Shown here: piece by piece, positions 36,128 to 43,999 of the stretch | Position numbering within the stretch: the first letter of the stretch is position 1 | How the letters are laid out: each line of letters starts with the position of its first letter | NCBI GenBank assembly: GCA_014305025.1 | Contig: JACRTY010000017.1 | Location: 124,001-188,000, forward strand | Direction: 5' to 3' | DNA from: Candidatus Nyctobacter psychrophilus | Lineage (GTDB): Bacteria > Vulcanimicrobiota > Vulcanimicrobiia > Vulcanimicrobiales > Vulcanimicrobiaceae | Length of the DNA: 64,000 nucleotides | Translations under genes and position numbers: made by a program | The notes under the pieces: generated by a model | What the model was told of the DNA's origin: nothing | Databases searched by the model: none | What the model saw: only the letters and a program-made list of their open reading frames with translations

Positions 36128-37585
36128 CTAATGAACGAGGAAGTAGTCGGCGGCCGAGGGCGGCGCGATGACGTTGTTCTGCACGAACGACGACGGATTG
36201 GGAACCGGCGTCGTACCGGCGGGAGGCGTCGGCGTGGGACTCGGGGCGGGGCCAGGCGACGGCGTACTGCCGCCGCCGGGGTTGAACGGAATCGCGACGA
36301 CGCTGGCGTTGTAACCCGACGCGCACGTGGTCCCGGGTTGCGTGCCCAACACGACCAGACGCCGTCCGTCGCTTGTAATGCGAGCCGACGAAGCGAACGT
36401 AAGTGCTGCCGGCACGCCATTGCAGTTGGTGTAGGGCAGTGCGTTCGTACCCGCTGCAGAACCCGGCTCAAATCCCGGCCGCACGACGGCAAGCGTTCCA
36501 CTGGCGACGCCGTTGACGACGACGACGCCGAGGTCGGTCGCGACGTACGCATAGGTTCCGCTCGGATCGATTTCGATCGAGTTGATGTTGCCCGGAAGGA
36601 CGGCGCTGGACGACTTCACGATTTTCGTCGGGAGCCCGGTGATCAGCGTCAACACGTTCCCCGCACCCGAACTCGTGCCGCCGACCAGAACGCGCGACAC
36701 GTCGCGCGGGTCAAAGGCGAGGTTGCCCTGGCCCCGCAACGTCGCCCCCGACCCGAGCGTGGTGTCGTCGGCTTGTGCATTGTACTGATAGCCCGTCGAC
36801 ACGATCGTTCCGCCGAAGACGAGGAGGTCGGACGGTCCCCGCGCCAGCAGAATGCTCCCGTTGACGTCGGGGGAAGCTCGCACGATCGAGCGCGGCAACG
36901 TGGGCGGCTGGATCATGTAATTCGAACCCGAGAACGGAATGGCGCCGCCGTACTGCGGCGGCGCATTGTTGAGCGAAGTCAGCGCGACGATCGCCGATGC
37001 AGCCGGCCCGGTCACCAGGCCCACGGGCGACGTGCCTTGCGTCGCCGTGCCGATAATCGTCACCGACGTCGCATCCGATATGAGGGGCACGGCCGTAGGA
37101 CTCATACTCGGGGCAGCCGTCGGTGGCACGCTCACGTCATAGGGGGTACCGACGGGCGTAATCGTCCCGAACGCCGCGCCGAAAACGTCTTGGACGAGCG
37201 TGTAACTCCCGGCTGGATTTTGCAACAGCGCGAGCGCGCCCGTCAGATCGGAAGTGAACGCAAGCGAACCAACCGACGACGCAAACCTCACCGACCGGGG
37301 CAACGACGTTATGTTTGACGTGCACAGGTTGCCGTTGCTGTTCGCGTACTGGATCGTCTGCACGCCGTGGAAGCCGTTCCCGTTGCCCCCGTCGGGCTCA
37401 TAGGCGACGTTCGGATTGGCGCACGCCGATGTCGGAAATGAGCCCGACTGCGTGGGAGTCGGCGTCGGGGTCGCCGGCGGCACCGGCGGCGTCGAGTTCG
37501 AGTGGCTGCACGAGGCAAGGGCAAGCGACGCAGCCGCCAGTCCAATTCCAAGGATGCGCGAGCGCGTGAGCGTGGGTTTGGGCAA
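36128..37585 (-). CDS. Lipoprotein with beta-propeller-like repeats
   Basis: A 485-residue exported lipoprotein. The signal has a lipobox (SLALASC) with Cys26, then a Pro/Thr linker. The body is beta-rich with repeated phrases such as GSLAFTSDLTGALAL, GNLAFDPRDVSRVLVGG and NSIEIDPSGTYAYVATDLGVVVVNG, the last like a YVTN-type propeller blade. The C-terminus is Pro-rich. It lies between speH and speE with gaps of 20 and 2 bases; a role in polyamine uptake or sensing is possible but unproven. Confidence 0.7.
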   Translation of the reverse strand: MPKPTLTRSRILGIGLAAASLALASCSHSNSTPPVPPATPTPTPTQSGSFPTSACANPNVAYEPDGGNGNGFHGVQTIQYANSNGNLCTSNITSLPRSVRFASSVGSLAFTSDLTGALALLQNPAGSYTLVQDVFGAAFGTITPVGTPYDVSVPPTAAPSMSPTAVPLISDATSVTIIGTATQGTSPVGLVTGPAASAIVALTSLNNAPPQYGGAIPFSGSNYMIQPPTLPRSIVRASPDVNGSILLARGPSDLLVFGGTIVSTGYQYNAQADDTTLGSGATLRGQGNLAFDPRDVSRVLVGGTSSGAGNVLTLITGLPTKIVKSSSAVLPGNINSIEIDPSGTYAYVATDLGVVVVNGVASGTLAVVRPGFEPGSAAGTNALPYTNCNGVPAALTFASSARITSDGRRLVVLGTQPGTTCASGYNASVVAIPFNPGGGSTPSPGPAPSPTPTPPAGTTPVPNPSSFVQNNVIAPPSAADYFLVH

Positions 37586-37605
37586 CGTGGACTTTCCTTA
37601 CTAAA

Positions 37606-38022
37606 CTAAGCGGAACGTTTCGCCATCGAGCGGCCGGCGTGCTCGTGCACGACGTGCGTGTACAATCCGTTGGTCGACGCGATGCCGCGCTTCACCTCGG
37701 TCGTGAGCATCGACTGGGCCCCAAGCCTCTTGGCTGCGAATTCGCACGCCCGCCGCGGATCCGTATGATCGCCGCACGTGTAGAAGTCGACCGCCGCATA
37801 ACCCGATTCGGGCCAGGTGTGGATCGACAGGTGGGATTCGGCGATGACGACGACGCCGGAAACGCCTTGCGGTTGGAAGCGGTGAAACGTGACCTTCAAA
37901 ATCTCGGCATTGGCCTCGCGAGCCGCGGACTCCATAATGGTGCGCACGCCGTCGAGGTCGGTCAAAATGTGGGGGCTGCAGCCCGACAGCTCGCAGACGA
38001 TATGAGTTCCACGTGTTTCCAA
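37606..38022 (-). CDS. speH: S-adenosylmethionine decarboxylase proenzyme (SpeH type)
   Basis: Pyruvoyl enzyme that supplies decarboxylated SAM. Self-cleavage occurs at Ser in AESHLSIHTWPE near residue 63, and YTCGDHTDP holds the proton-donor Cys. The TTG start gives LETRGTHIVCELSG and has GAGGAG five bases upstream; 138 residues is typical for the short bacterial form. It is the first gene of an eight-gene run and is preceded by a long leader. Confidence 0.95.
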   Translation of the reverse strand: METRGTHIVCELSGCSPHILTDLDGVRTIMESAAREANAEILKVTFHRFQPQGVSGVVVIAESHLSIHTWPESGYAAVDFYTCGDHTDPRRACEFAAKRLGAQSMLTTEVKRGIASTNGLYTHVVHEHAGRSMAKRSA

Positions 38023-38250
38023 TTGTTCTCCTCGGGTTTGGTTGGGAAATCCCACCTCCAGGCTACGCCGGCTGGCGCGTGCAGTGCACTTGCGTCCCCG
38101 ACCCCTCGGAACGATCTTGCCGGCGTGCCGTCTCTGCGGCGCACGGACGTCGTTCCGCGATGGCACGTAGGGCGTGCCGTCCCCCGTTGCCGCTTTTACG
38201 GCATGAGGCCCGAGTCGTTCGCGCTGCGCGCGCCCACTCGGGCCCGACGG
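38023..38250 (-). ncRNA. Structured 5' leader of speH (candidate cis-regulatory RNA)
   Basis: About 225 nt between the predicted start site and speH. Inverted repeats include a perfect 9-bp pair (GGCCCGAGT at 38207-38215 with ACTCGGGCC at 38236-38244) and GCCG/CGGC around an A-rich loop just downstream. No protein frame in it looks real. It does not match any riboswitch core that I can recall. The position in front of a SAM-consuming polyamine gene makes a SAM or polyamine sensor plausible. Confidence 0.4.
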
Positions 38251-38252
38251 AC

Positions 38253-38281
38253 ATGATATACCCCGCACCCCCCGCTGTAAA
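38253..38281 (-). promoter_or_regulatory. Sigma70-like promoter of speH
   Basis: On the minus strand TTTACA (38276-38281), 17 bases, TATCAT (38253-38258). Start of transcription is expected near 38246. It is the only good promoter seen for the whole speH-to-gcvPB run. Confidence 0.6.
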
Positions 38282-38292
38282 GGGTGAAGCGC

Positions 38293-38883
38293 CTACAAGG
38301 CGAGCGTGGCCGGATTTCCCTCCTCGGCCGAGCCGACGGAATAGAAGGGCCGGTGCTCGAGCCTCGACCAGGTGGCACAGACCTGAACTTCCTGACCGGT
38401 GGACCAATTCGCCACCTCGTTTTCGTAGGCGTCCTGACCAAAGGTGTAAACGTGGCCGTCACTGAGCTCGACCGCGTGGTCGAGCGGCCCGTTGAAGCGC
38501 CGCCGATGCCCGGGCCTGCGGCGAAAGCCGCCCTTGCCATACGGCGTCGGCGTGCGGTCGGCCGGTGGGGCAAACTGAGCGGCGACGCGCACGACGTCGG
38601 CCGTATGGCAGACCTTGTCCGGGCGAGCCGTGGCATCGGGCGAATAGGGCGCGTAGTAAGGCCCATACGCCGTGCCGCCGGCATTCTGGCACGGCATAAC
38701 GCAGCTTTCGCCGGTTACTCGATCGATGCGGACGACTTTGGCACCGGCTGTGTGCACGTACTGATAGCGGCCGAAGAGTTGAAATGCCCCCAGGCCGAGG
38801 ATCAGTAAGGCGAGGGCGCCGAGCGTAAAGTCGAGCCGCTGGGTTCTGCGTTTTACAGCCTCGGGATCGGGTTCGGGCCTCAT
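38293..38883 (-). CDS. Single-pass membrane protein, unknown
   Basis: A 196-residue protein. A basic cytoplasmic head (RPEPDPEAVKRRTQR) is followed by one membrane helix (about 20-40, FTLGALALLILGLGAFQLF) and an outside domain with four Cys (SCVMPCQNAGG, VCHTADV, VCATW) and TYG-like strands. GPYYAPYSPDATARPDKVCH could be a small redox or ligand domain. The start is the ATG at 38883 with AGAGG three bases before it. It shares a divergent control region with sufB. Not recognised. Confidence 0.55.
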   Translation of the reverse strand: MRPEPDPEAVKRRTQRLDFTLGALALLILGLGAFQLFGRYQYVHTAGAKVVRIDRVTGESCVMPCQNAGGTAYGPYYAPYSPDATARPDKVCHTADVVRVAAQFAPPADRTPTPYGKGGFRRRPGHRRRFNGPLDHAVELSDGHVYTFGQDAYENEVANWSTGQEVQVCATWSRLEHRPFYSVGSAEEGNPATLAL

Positions 38884-38897
38884 GACCTCTAATTCCG

Positions 38898-38946
38898 AAG
38901 ATACTTCTGAAGTATCTTGACTATCAAGGCGAGCCGTGGGTACAGT
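38898..38946. promoter_or_regulatory. Divergent promoter and double operator of sufB
   Basis: For sufB: TTGACT (38917-38922), 18 bases, TACAGT (38941-38946), with the expected start site at the ATG itself. For the minus-strand gene: TTGATA, 18 bases, TATCTT. Palindrome 1 is AAGATACTT, three bases, AAGTATCTT (38898-38918). Palindrome 2 is CTTGA, three bases, TCAAG (38916-38928), and covers the sufB -35. The two overlap by three bases. They would suit a dimeric repressor such as an Rrf2 or SufR-like Fe-S sensor, but the motif is not one I can assign. Confidence 0.6.
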
Positions 38947-38952
38947 AGTGAT

Positions 38953-40377
38953 ATGGCACTCGACCCGCAGGCGACCGCCCCATCGTCGTTCGACGAGGAC
39001 TATCGACACGGCTTCCACGATTCTGAAGCCAACTACGTCTTTAAGTCCGACAAGGGATTAACGCGCGAGATCGTCGAGCGTATTTCCAGCATGAAGGGCG
39101 AGCCGGCCTGGATGACGGCCTTCCGCCTCAAGTCGTACGAGATTTTCCGCGCCAAGCCGATGCCGCCGTGGGGCGACAAAGCCCTGCTCGAAGAGATCGA
39201 CTTCGACGACATCCATTACTACGTGAAGTCCTCGGAGAAAACCGAGCGCTCGTGGGACGACGTACCCGATGACATCAAGCGGACCTTCGATCGCTTGGGC
39301 ATCCCGGAGGCCGAGCGCAAGTTTTTGTCCGGCGTCTCGGCGCAGTACGAGTCTGAAGTGGTCTACCACAGCGTCCGCGAGGACCTCGCGAAAGACGGCG
39401 TCATCTTCTGCGACATGGACACGGCGTTGCGCGAGCATCCCGAGATCGTCAAGAAGTATTTCGCGACGGTGATCCCGCCGGGCGACAACAAGTTCTCCGC
39501 GCTCAACTCGAGCGTCTGGTCGGGCGGCTCGTTTGTCTACGTTCCGCCCGGTGTCGAAGTGAAGACGCCGCTCCAAGCCTACTTTCGCATCAACACCGAA
39601 AACATGGGTCAGTTCGAGCGCACGTTGATCATCGCCGACAAGGGCGCCAAAGTGCACTACATCGAGGGTTGCACGGCGCCCCAGTTTTCGACAGCGTCGC
39701 TGCACAGCGCGGTCGTCGAACTGATCGCGATGGAAGGCTCGTCGATTCGGTACACCACGATCCAAAACTGGTACCGCAACATCTTCAACCTCGTCACCAA
39801 GCGCGCATACGCCCACGCGCATGCGACCGTCGAATGGGTCGACGGCAACATCGGCTCGCGGCTGACAATGAAGTATCCGTCCATCTACTTGATGGGCGAA
39901 GGCGCGCGCGGTGAGATTCTCTCGATGGCGTTTGCCGGCGAAGGTCAGCACCAGGACGCCGGCGCCAAGATGATCCACGCCGCGCCCAACACGACGTCGG
40001 TCGTCACCAACAAGTCCGTTTCCGCGCACGGCGGTAAAACGACGTATCGCGGGCTCGTCGAAATCTTCCCCAACGCCGTCGGCGCAAAGACGCGCGTCAA
40101 ATGCGACGCGCTCATCATGGACGAGCAGTCGTCGAGCGACACCAAGCCGACGATGAAGATCGATCAGCAAAAAGCGACGGTCGAGCACGAGGCGAGCGTC
40201 TCGAAGATCGGCGAGGAGCAACTCTTTTACGCGATGTCGCGCGGCCTCTCGGAGGCCGACGCGACCGCGATGATCGTCAACGGCTTCTTCGACTTCTTCG
40301 TCAAGGAACTGCCGATGGAATACGCCGTCGAACTCAACCGTCTGGTCAAGATGGAAATGGAAGGCGCGGTCGGCTAA
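38953..40377 (+). CDS. sufB: Fe-S cluster assembly scaffold SufB
   Basis: Scaffold subunit of the SUF system (474 residues). It shows [37 protein letters not shown], the beta-helix core and [17 protein letters not shown] with the cluster-transfer Cys, then [23 protein letters not shown]. SufC, SufD and SufS are not adjacent, which is unusual. The mRNA is predicted to be leaderless. ATG at 38953 is preferred over an upstream start that would run through the promoter. Confidence 0.96.
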   Translation: MALDPQATAPSSFDEDYRHGFHDSEANYVFKSDKGLTREIVERISSMKGEPAWMTAFRLKSYEIFRAKPMPPWGDKALLEEIDFDDIHYYVKSSEKTERSWDDVPDDIKRTFDRLGIPEAERKFLSGVSAQYESEVVYHSVREDLAKDGVIFCDMDTALREHPEIVKKYFATVIPPGDNKFSALNSSVWSGGSFVYVPPGVEVKTPLQAYFRINTENMGQFERTLIIADKGAKVHYIEGCTAPQFSTASLHSAVVELIAMEGSSIRYTTIQNWYRNIFNLVTKRAYAHAHATVEWVDGNIGSRLTMKYPSIYLMGEGARGEILSMAFAGEGQHQDAGAKMIHAAPNTTSVVTNKSVSAHGGKTTYRGLVEIFPNAVGAKTRVKCDALIMDEQSSSDTKPTMKIDQQKATVEHEASVSKIGEEQLFYAMSRGLSEADATAMIVNGFFDFFVKELPMEYAVELNRLVKMEMEGAVG

Positions 40378-40441
40378 GCCGTCGCGTGCGGCCGCTGCCG
40401 GGATCGTAGGGCGCTTGCAGTTCGGATCACACGTGCAAGTT

Positions 40442-40867
40442 TCACGTCGGCGGACGCTCATCGTGGGCGTCTGGCTCGATCGGCACGAGAGATAAATCGG
40501 TCTGCGCGAAGTCAGCGCCGACACAGAGCAGTGGCCGACCGGCGACCTTCGCCGTAGCATAGCTCAAAGCGTCGCCGAAATTGAGACCCGCAGGATGGCG
40601 ACCGCGTCCAAAGCGGTCGTAGGCAGAGAGTGCTACGGACCAGTGCCGGGCGTCGAACGGCACGATCGTTATCTTCCCTTCCTGCAAGATACGGTGCACC
40701 ATCCACGGCGTCGTGAAGCCGAGGCGTCGGCCGAGGACAATCGCCATTTCCACTGCCGTTGGTGCGCCGATCCCGATCACGGTCGCACTCTGTATACATT
40801 CGACGAGTCGCTCGTAGCCCGGCTCGCGGAAAGCAATGGCGACGAGCGCGGAAGAGTCAACGATCAT
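40442..40867 (-). CDS. vapC: VapC family toxin (PIN domain ribonuclease)
   Basis: A 141-residue PIN-domain nuclease. Acidic residues: Asp in MIVDSSALVAIAF, Glu in APTAVEMAIVLG, and Asp in GLNFGDALSYATAKV, followed by PLLCVGADFAQTDL. This is the Rv0624-like branch with RNA targets. The ATG overlaps the vapB stop as ATGA. The pair lies between sufB and the Rieske gene on the opposite strand. Confidence 0.9.
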   Translation of the reverse strand: MIVDSSALVAIAFREPGYERLVECIQSATVIGIGAPTAVEMAIVLGRRLGFTTPWMVHRILQEGKITIVPFDARHWSVALSAYDRFGRGRHPAGLNFGDALSYATAKVAGRPLLCVGADFAQTDLSLVPIEPDAHDERPPT

Positions 40868-41136
40868 GCGCCGTGCTCGTCGTAGCCAAGGATCTCGTCT
40901 TCTTCGCTTCGCGTCAATCGGCGCCCGACGTGATCGGCGGGTATGATCGGCCAAATTTCGCGCTCTAGGAACGCCTGGAAGGCTAGGACCGGCGCCGCTG
41001 TAGCCTCCGTTTGCGCAAGCTGACGTTTTCGCTCCAATAGAGCCCGTCGAATGGCTTCGGTCTTAGTTTCCCCGGCGAGCGCGGCGACTTCGGCAGCAAG
41101 GCGTTCCACCGCTGCGTTCTTTATATTAAGCGACAT
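40864..41136 (-). CDS. vapB: VapB family antitoxin
   Basis: A 90-residue antitoxin. The N-terminal MSLNIKNAAVERLAAEVAALAGETKTEAIRRALLERKRQL is the Rv0623-like ribbon-helix-helix domain; the acidic C-terminus should neutralise VapC. A TAGAAT -10 (41143-41148, minus strand) ends six bases before the ATG, so the transcript is probably leaderless, and the -35 is weak. Autoregulation is expected from the family. Confidence 0.9.
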   Translation of the reverse strand: MSLNIKNAAVERLAAEVAALAGETKTEAIRRALLERKRQLAQTEATAAPVLAFQAFLEREIWPIIPADHVGRRLTRSEEDEILGYDEHGA

Positions 41137-41250
41137 TCTGCTATTCTACCATAATGCCTTACGGTCGAACGCGCCGGTTGAAAACGCGGATCGTTGCCAG
41201 CCATGCCGGCGGCCATGGTAAGTGGAATCGCGACCTCGAAGCGTTACGCC

Positions 41251-41565
41251 ATGGCTGACGGATCGAAACCCATCGCCCGAGTCTCAGACATCGCCGACGG
41301 CACCACAAAACGCGTCGTGACGGGCGGCGAAGCGGTGCTGCTCTGTAAGTGCGAAGGGGCGCTATACGCGATCGAAGACGTGTGCACGCACGACGGCGGC
41401 GAACTCGAACAAGGTACGCTCGAAGGCTGCCGCATCGAATGCCCGCGTCACGGCGCATACTTCGACGTCCGCAGCGGCGAAGCGCTCACCTTGCCCGCCG
41501 TCGTACCGGTTCGAACGTTCCCGGTGCGCATCGAGGGCGACGACGTGTACGTCGACGTGCACTAA
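41251..41565 (+). CDS. Rieske-type [2Fe-2S] ferredoxin
   Basis: A 104-residue soluble Rieske protein. The cluster ligands Cys-x-His (CTHDGG) and Cys-x2-His (CPRHGA) are separated by 16 residues. It resembles the ferredoxin parts of NirD or aromatic dioxygenase systems; the partner reductase is not nearby. An upstream ATG would add 19 residues. A strong hairpin terminator follows directly. Confidence 0.9.
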   Translation: MADGSKPIARVSDIADGTTKRVVTGGEAVLLCKCEGALYAIEDVCTHDGGELEQGTLEGCRIECPRHGAYFDVRSGEALTLPAVVPVRTFPVRIEGDDVYVDVH

Positions 41566-41567
41566 GC

Positions 41568-41600
41568 GAGAAGCCCCCGGCACGATGCCGCGGGCTTCTC
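41568..41600. terminator. Bidirectional terminator
   Basis: GAGAAGCCC (41568-41576) and GGGCTTCTC (41592-41600) enclose a second stem CGGCA-CGA-TGCCG. The + strand continues TTGTG and the minus strand side is also short in T. It lies between the convergent Rieske and S53 protease genes. Confidence 0.7.
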
Positions 41601-41622
41601 TTGTGTCCGAGCGATTAGTGAT

Positions 41623-43446
41623 TTACGGGTTGGTCGCCGTTTGCGGCTCCCCTGCCGCCTGCACGGTTGGTAGACCCACGAAGTTTCTGCCGTACGGCGT
41701 GCCGACGCCCAGGATGGGGTTGTAACCCAGTCTGCCGGCCGGGAGATACACGACGCCGTTGAACGACGGGATTCCCTGATGGAAGTACTTGCCCGTGGCG
41801 TTGTGGCTCGCGAGCGTGTAGAGATCGTAGTTCTCATTGCCCGCGCGGCTGCCGGTAACGGACTCCTTGACCGCGAGTAACCCGGCGAATTCCGGCGCCG
41901 AAGCGCTGGTGCCGATCAGCCCGTAGAACTGACCACCGATCGCCGCGATGTCGTAGCTGTCACGGTCGGGGCTGCACTCCACAACGACGCCCGGACCGTA
42001 GAACGGACAGCCACCCATGTGCATCGACACGTCGGGATCTCTGCGCGAGGAGTAGCCCGTGTTGACGAGATTCTGATAGTCCGGCTTGCCGAAGATGACG
42101 CTCGTGCCGTCGCCCGAACCCCACAGTGCGCGAACGATGGCGTTGCCGGTTCCATAGAAGTCGAGCGGCGTCAAAATGCGATCGCCAATCTCGTTTTCAG
42201 AAATGTACTTCGAATCTTTGCCACCGGGGATGTAGGTTGTCTTGAGGTTGGTACCGCCGACGCCGGTGACGTTGGGGTCATCGACCCAGATACCGGCACC
42301 CTGAATCGGCTGGTAGACCTTACCGGTGCCCGGACCGAAGTAGGCCGTCGGGAAGCAGCCGAGGCCCGAGTTGTCCCCGGAACTGAAGATGAAGGTGATG
42401 CCTTCGGAATTTCCCTGGCGGAATACGTCGTGGTAGGACTTCAGGATGTCGACGTAACTCGTGCCGCCGTTGTAGGCGGCGGTGTAATAGAGTTCGCACT
42501 CGCCGTACGACGTGCTGACGATGTCGGCGACGTTGTATTCGTCGATGTACGAATAAGCCTGGAGAAACGGCTCGCCCGGACCGCCGATCGAAACGCCCAA
42601 AACGTGGGCGCCGGGGGCGCTACCGCCGACCTGCTGCACGTCGAGGTTGGCTTCATCCGAAATGCCGCTGTTCGGATCAAATGGTGCGGCGCCGGGTAGG
42701 AGGACGTGGTCGACCGTGGGGGCCGGCGCGAGGCCTCCCGCACCCAGTTTTTCGTGCGCGAAATAGAGGTTCGCGTCATCGCTGCTGAAGTCGGATTCAC
42801 CGACCGTCGCAACGGTCACGCCCTTACCGTTGGCGACGCCGTAACTCGGATAGTCGTAGGCCTGCTTGAGGTCGGTGAACCAATACCCGCCGAACGGCGA
42901 ATAACGGTTGGCCGGAATCTTGCTGAACTGCGGCTGCGGTTGGATGTGGTAGCCGAAGCCGGACACGCTGGCGCCTAACGTAGCGAGCGCCGCCGGAACC
43001 GTCACGCGGCTCTTGGCCGCGAGCATCGTCCGGCCGCTGCGGGGTTCGCGCGCCACGCCGAGCTGCGTTGCGAAAGCACGTTCGACCGCCGCCGTGGTGC
43101 CGCGCACGTGCAGAAATTGCGAATCCACTTTGGTGACCGCGAGGCCGCTGGTCCGCAACGCGCTCGTCGCGCGAGCGACGGTATCGGACGTCGCGCCGAA
43201 CGCGCGGCGGAATTGCGCCGGCGTTAGGAAGTGGTGATATTGGGGCGAGCCCGGGGTGGACTGAATGCGGACCAACTGATCGAGCTGCGCCGAGTTTCTC
43301 ACGGGGAGGTGGACCATGAAGTCGACCGCCTGCGTCGGAGCCGGGCGCCCGACGAAATTGAGTGCCGCAGCCTGGGCCGGCAGAGCGGCGGGGGCGAGAA
43401 ACAGCGCGCCGAGCGCCGCTCCCGTTAGGAACGACCTTACTTTCAC
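41623..43446 (-). CDS. S53 peptidase (sedolisin / pro-kumamolisin)
   Basis: A 607-residue secreted acid serine-carboxyl protease. Signal peptide is about residues 1-27 (ending AQAAA). The pro-domain covers about 30-175. In the catalytic domain, Glu265 and Asp269 in ISDEANLDVQ and the nucleophile Ser514 in GTSASAP are present, and the calcium-site region is near the C-terminus. The start is GTG with AAAGG six bases upstream. Such enzymes work in acidic surroundings on extracellular protein. A 220-base region with an inverted repeat lies upstream. Confidence 0.95.
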   Translation of the reverse strand: MKVRSFLTGAALGALFLAPAALPAQAAALNFVGRPAPTQAVDFMVHLPVRNSAQLDQLVRIQSTPGSPQYHHFLTPAQFRRAFGATSDTVARATSALRTSGLAVTKVDSQFLHVRGTTAAVERAFATQLGVAREPRSGRTMLAAKSRVTVPAALATLGASVSGFGYHIQPQPQFSKIPANRYSPFGGYWFTDLKQAYDYPSYGVANGKGVTVATVGESDFSSDDANLYFAHEKLGAGGLAPAPTVDHVLLPGAAPFDPNSGISDEANLDVQQVGGSAPGAHVLGVSIGGPGEPFLQAYSYIDEYNVADIVSTSYGECELYYTAAYNGGTSYVDILKSYHDVFRQGNSEGITFIFSSGDNSGLGCFPTAYFGPGTGKVYQPIQGAGIWVDDPNVTGVGGTNLKTTYIPGGKDSKYISENEIGDRILTPLDFYGTGNAIVRALWGSGDGTSVIFGKPDYQNLVNTGYSSRRDPDVSMHMGGCPFYGPGVVVECSPDRDSYDIAAIGGQFYGLIGTSASAPEFAGLLAVKESVTGSRAGNENYDLYTLASHNATGKYFHQGIPSFNGVVYLPAGRLGYNPILGVGTPYGRNFVGLPTVQAAGEPQTATNP

Positions 43447-43628
43447 GTGATGCCTTTCAAGAGATGCTCACGGGCCGAAGGAGAAAGACCGGAGCAGCAG
43501 ACACTGCCCGGGTCGACAGCCTTATGCCCCCGAGGTAGGGATTCCTTAAGCCAAGGGTCCCGAACCGCGAAGTCATCAGTCCTACCGGGGTTCGGCGGCA
43601 TTTCATCATCGGCGAGCCTCGGAGGTCT
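43447..43628. other. Intergenic region with long inverted repeat
   Basis: CCCCGAGGTAGG (43528-43539) and CCTACCGGGG (43581-43590) are inverted copies with a 2-base bulge, around about 40 bases. It could be a leader structure of the S53 gene (minus) or of rplU (plus). A CCGAAGGAG (43475-43483) recalls the glycine riboswitch, but the partner CUCUCAGGC motif is absent. No protein gene is seen here. Confidence 0.4.
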
Positions 43629-43657
43629 TTGACGCCGGAACGTCGCTCTGCTAGAAT
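43629..43657 (+). promoter_or_regulatory. Promoter of rplU
   Basis: TTGACG (43629-43634), 17 bases, TAGAAT (43652-43657). The expected start site is two or three bases before the rplU ATG, which means an almost leaderless mRNA. Confidence 0.65.
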
Positions 43658-43666
43658 CCCGCGGTT

Positions 43667-43987
43667 ATGTACGCCATCATTGAAGCGGACGGCAAGCAAC
43701 TTCGCGTCAGTGAGGGCGAAACGATCCGGTGCGATCTGGTCGAGCATGAGATCGGGGCCGAAGTCACCTTCGAGCGCGTGCTCCTGGCCGGCGGCACGGA
43801 GGCGCCGGTGAGCGTCGGGCAGCCGCTGGTCGAAGGGGCAGCGGTCCGCGGCACCGTCGTGCGCCAAGCCAAAGACAAGAAGATCCTCGTTTTCAAGTAC
43901 AAGCCGAAGAAGCGCGTCCGCAAACTGATCGGCCACCGCCAGCGCTTCGCTGAAATTCGCATCGACAAAATCGAGTTGCCGGCGTAA
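43667..43987 (+). CDS. rplU: Ribosomal protein bL21
   Basis: A 106-residue large-subunit protein. MYAIIEADGKQLRVSEGETIRCDL and the C-terminal KRVRKLIGHRQRFAEIRIDKI match bL21 along the full length. It is followed by prp 12 bases later but not by rpmA. No Shine-Dalgarno is seen, consistent with the promoter placed next to the ATG. Confidence 0.97.
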   Translation: MYAIIEADGKQLRVSEGETIRCDLVEHEIGAEVTFERVLLAGGTEAPVSVGQPLVEGAAVRGTVVRQAKDKKILVFKYKPKKRVRKLIGHRQRFAEIRIDKIELPA

Positions 43988-43999
43988 CCATCGGCCCCT

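Noticed and set aside
36131-37318. 395-residue open frame antisense to the lipoprotein gene
   Set aside because: Arg/Gly/His-rich without domains, while the sense strand has a signal peptide, lipobox and operon spacing.
39058-40560. 500-residue open frame antisense to sufB
   Set aside because: It mirrors the codons of a full-length, conserved SufB; His/Arg/Asp-rich composition is typical for antisense shadows at high GC.
40442-41136. Mobile island around vapBC
   Set aside because: Only the two genes are present; no integrase, direct repeats or tRNA target were seen, and base composition does not stand out.
43475-43483. Glycine riboswitch-like CCGAAGGAG before the S53 gene and rplU
   Set aside because: The required CUCUCAGGCAAAAGGAC partner is absent on either strand and no glycine gene is adjacent.
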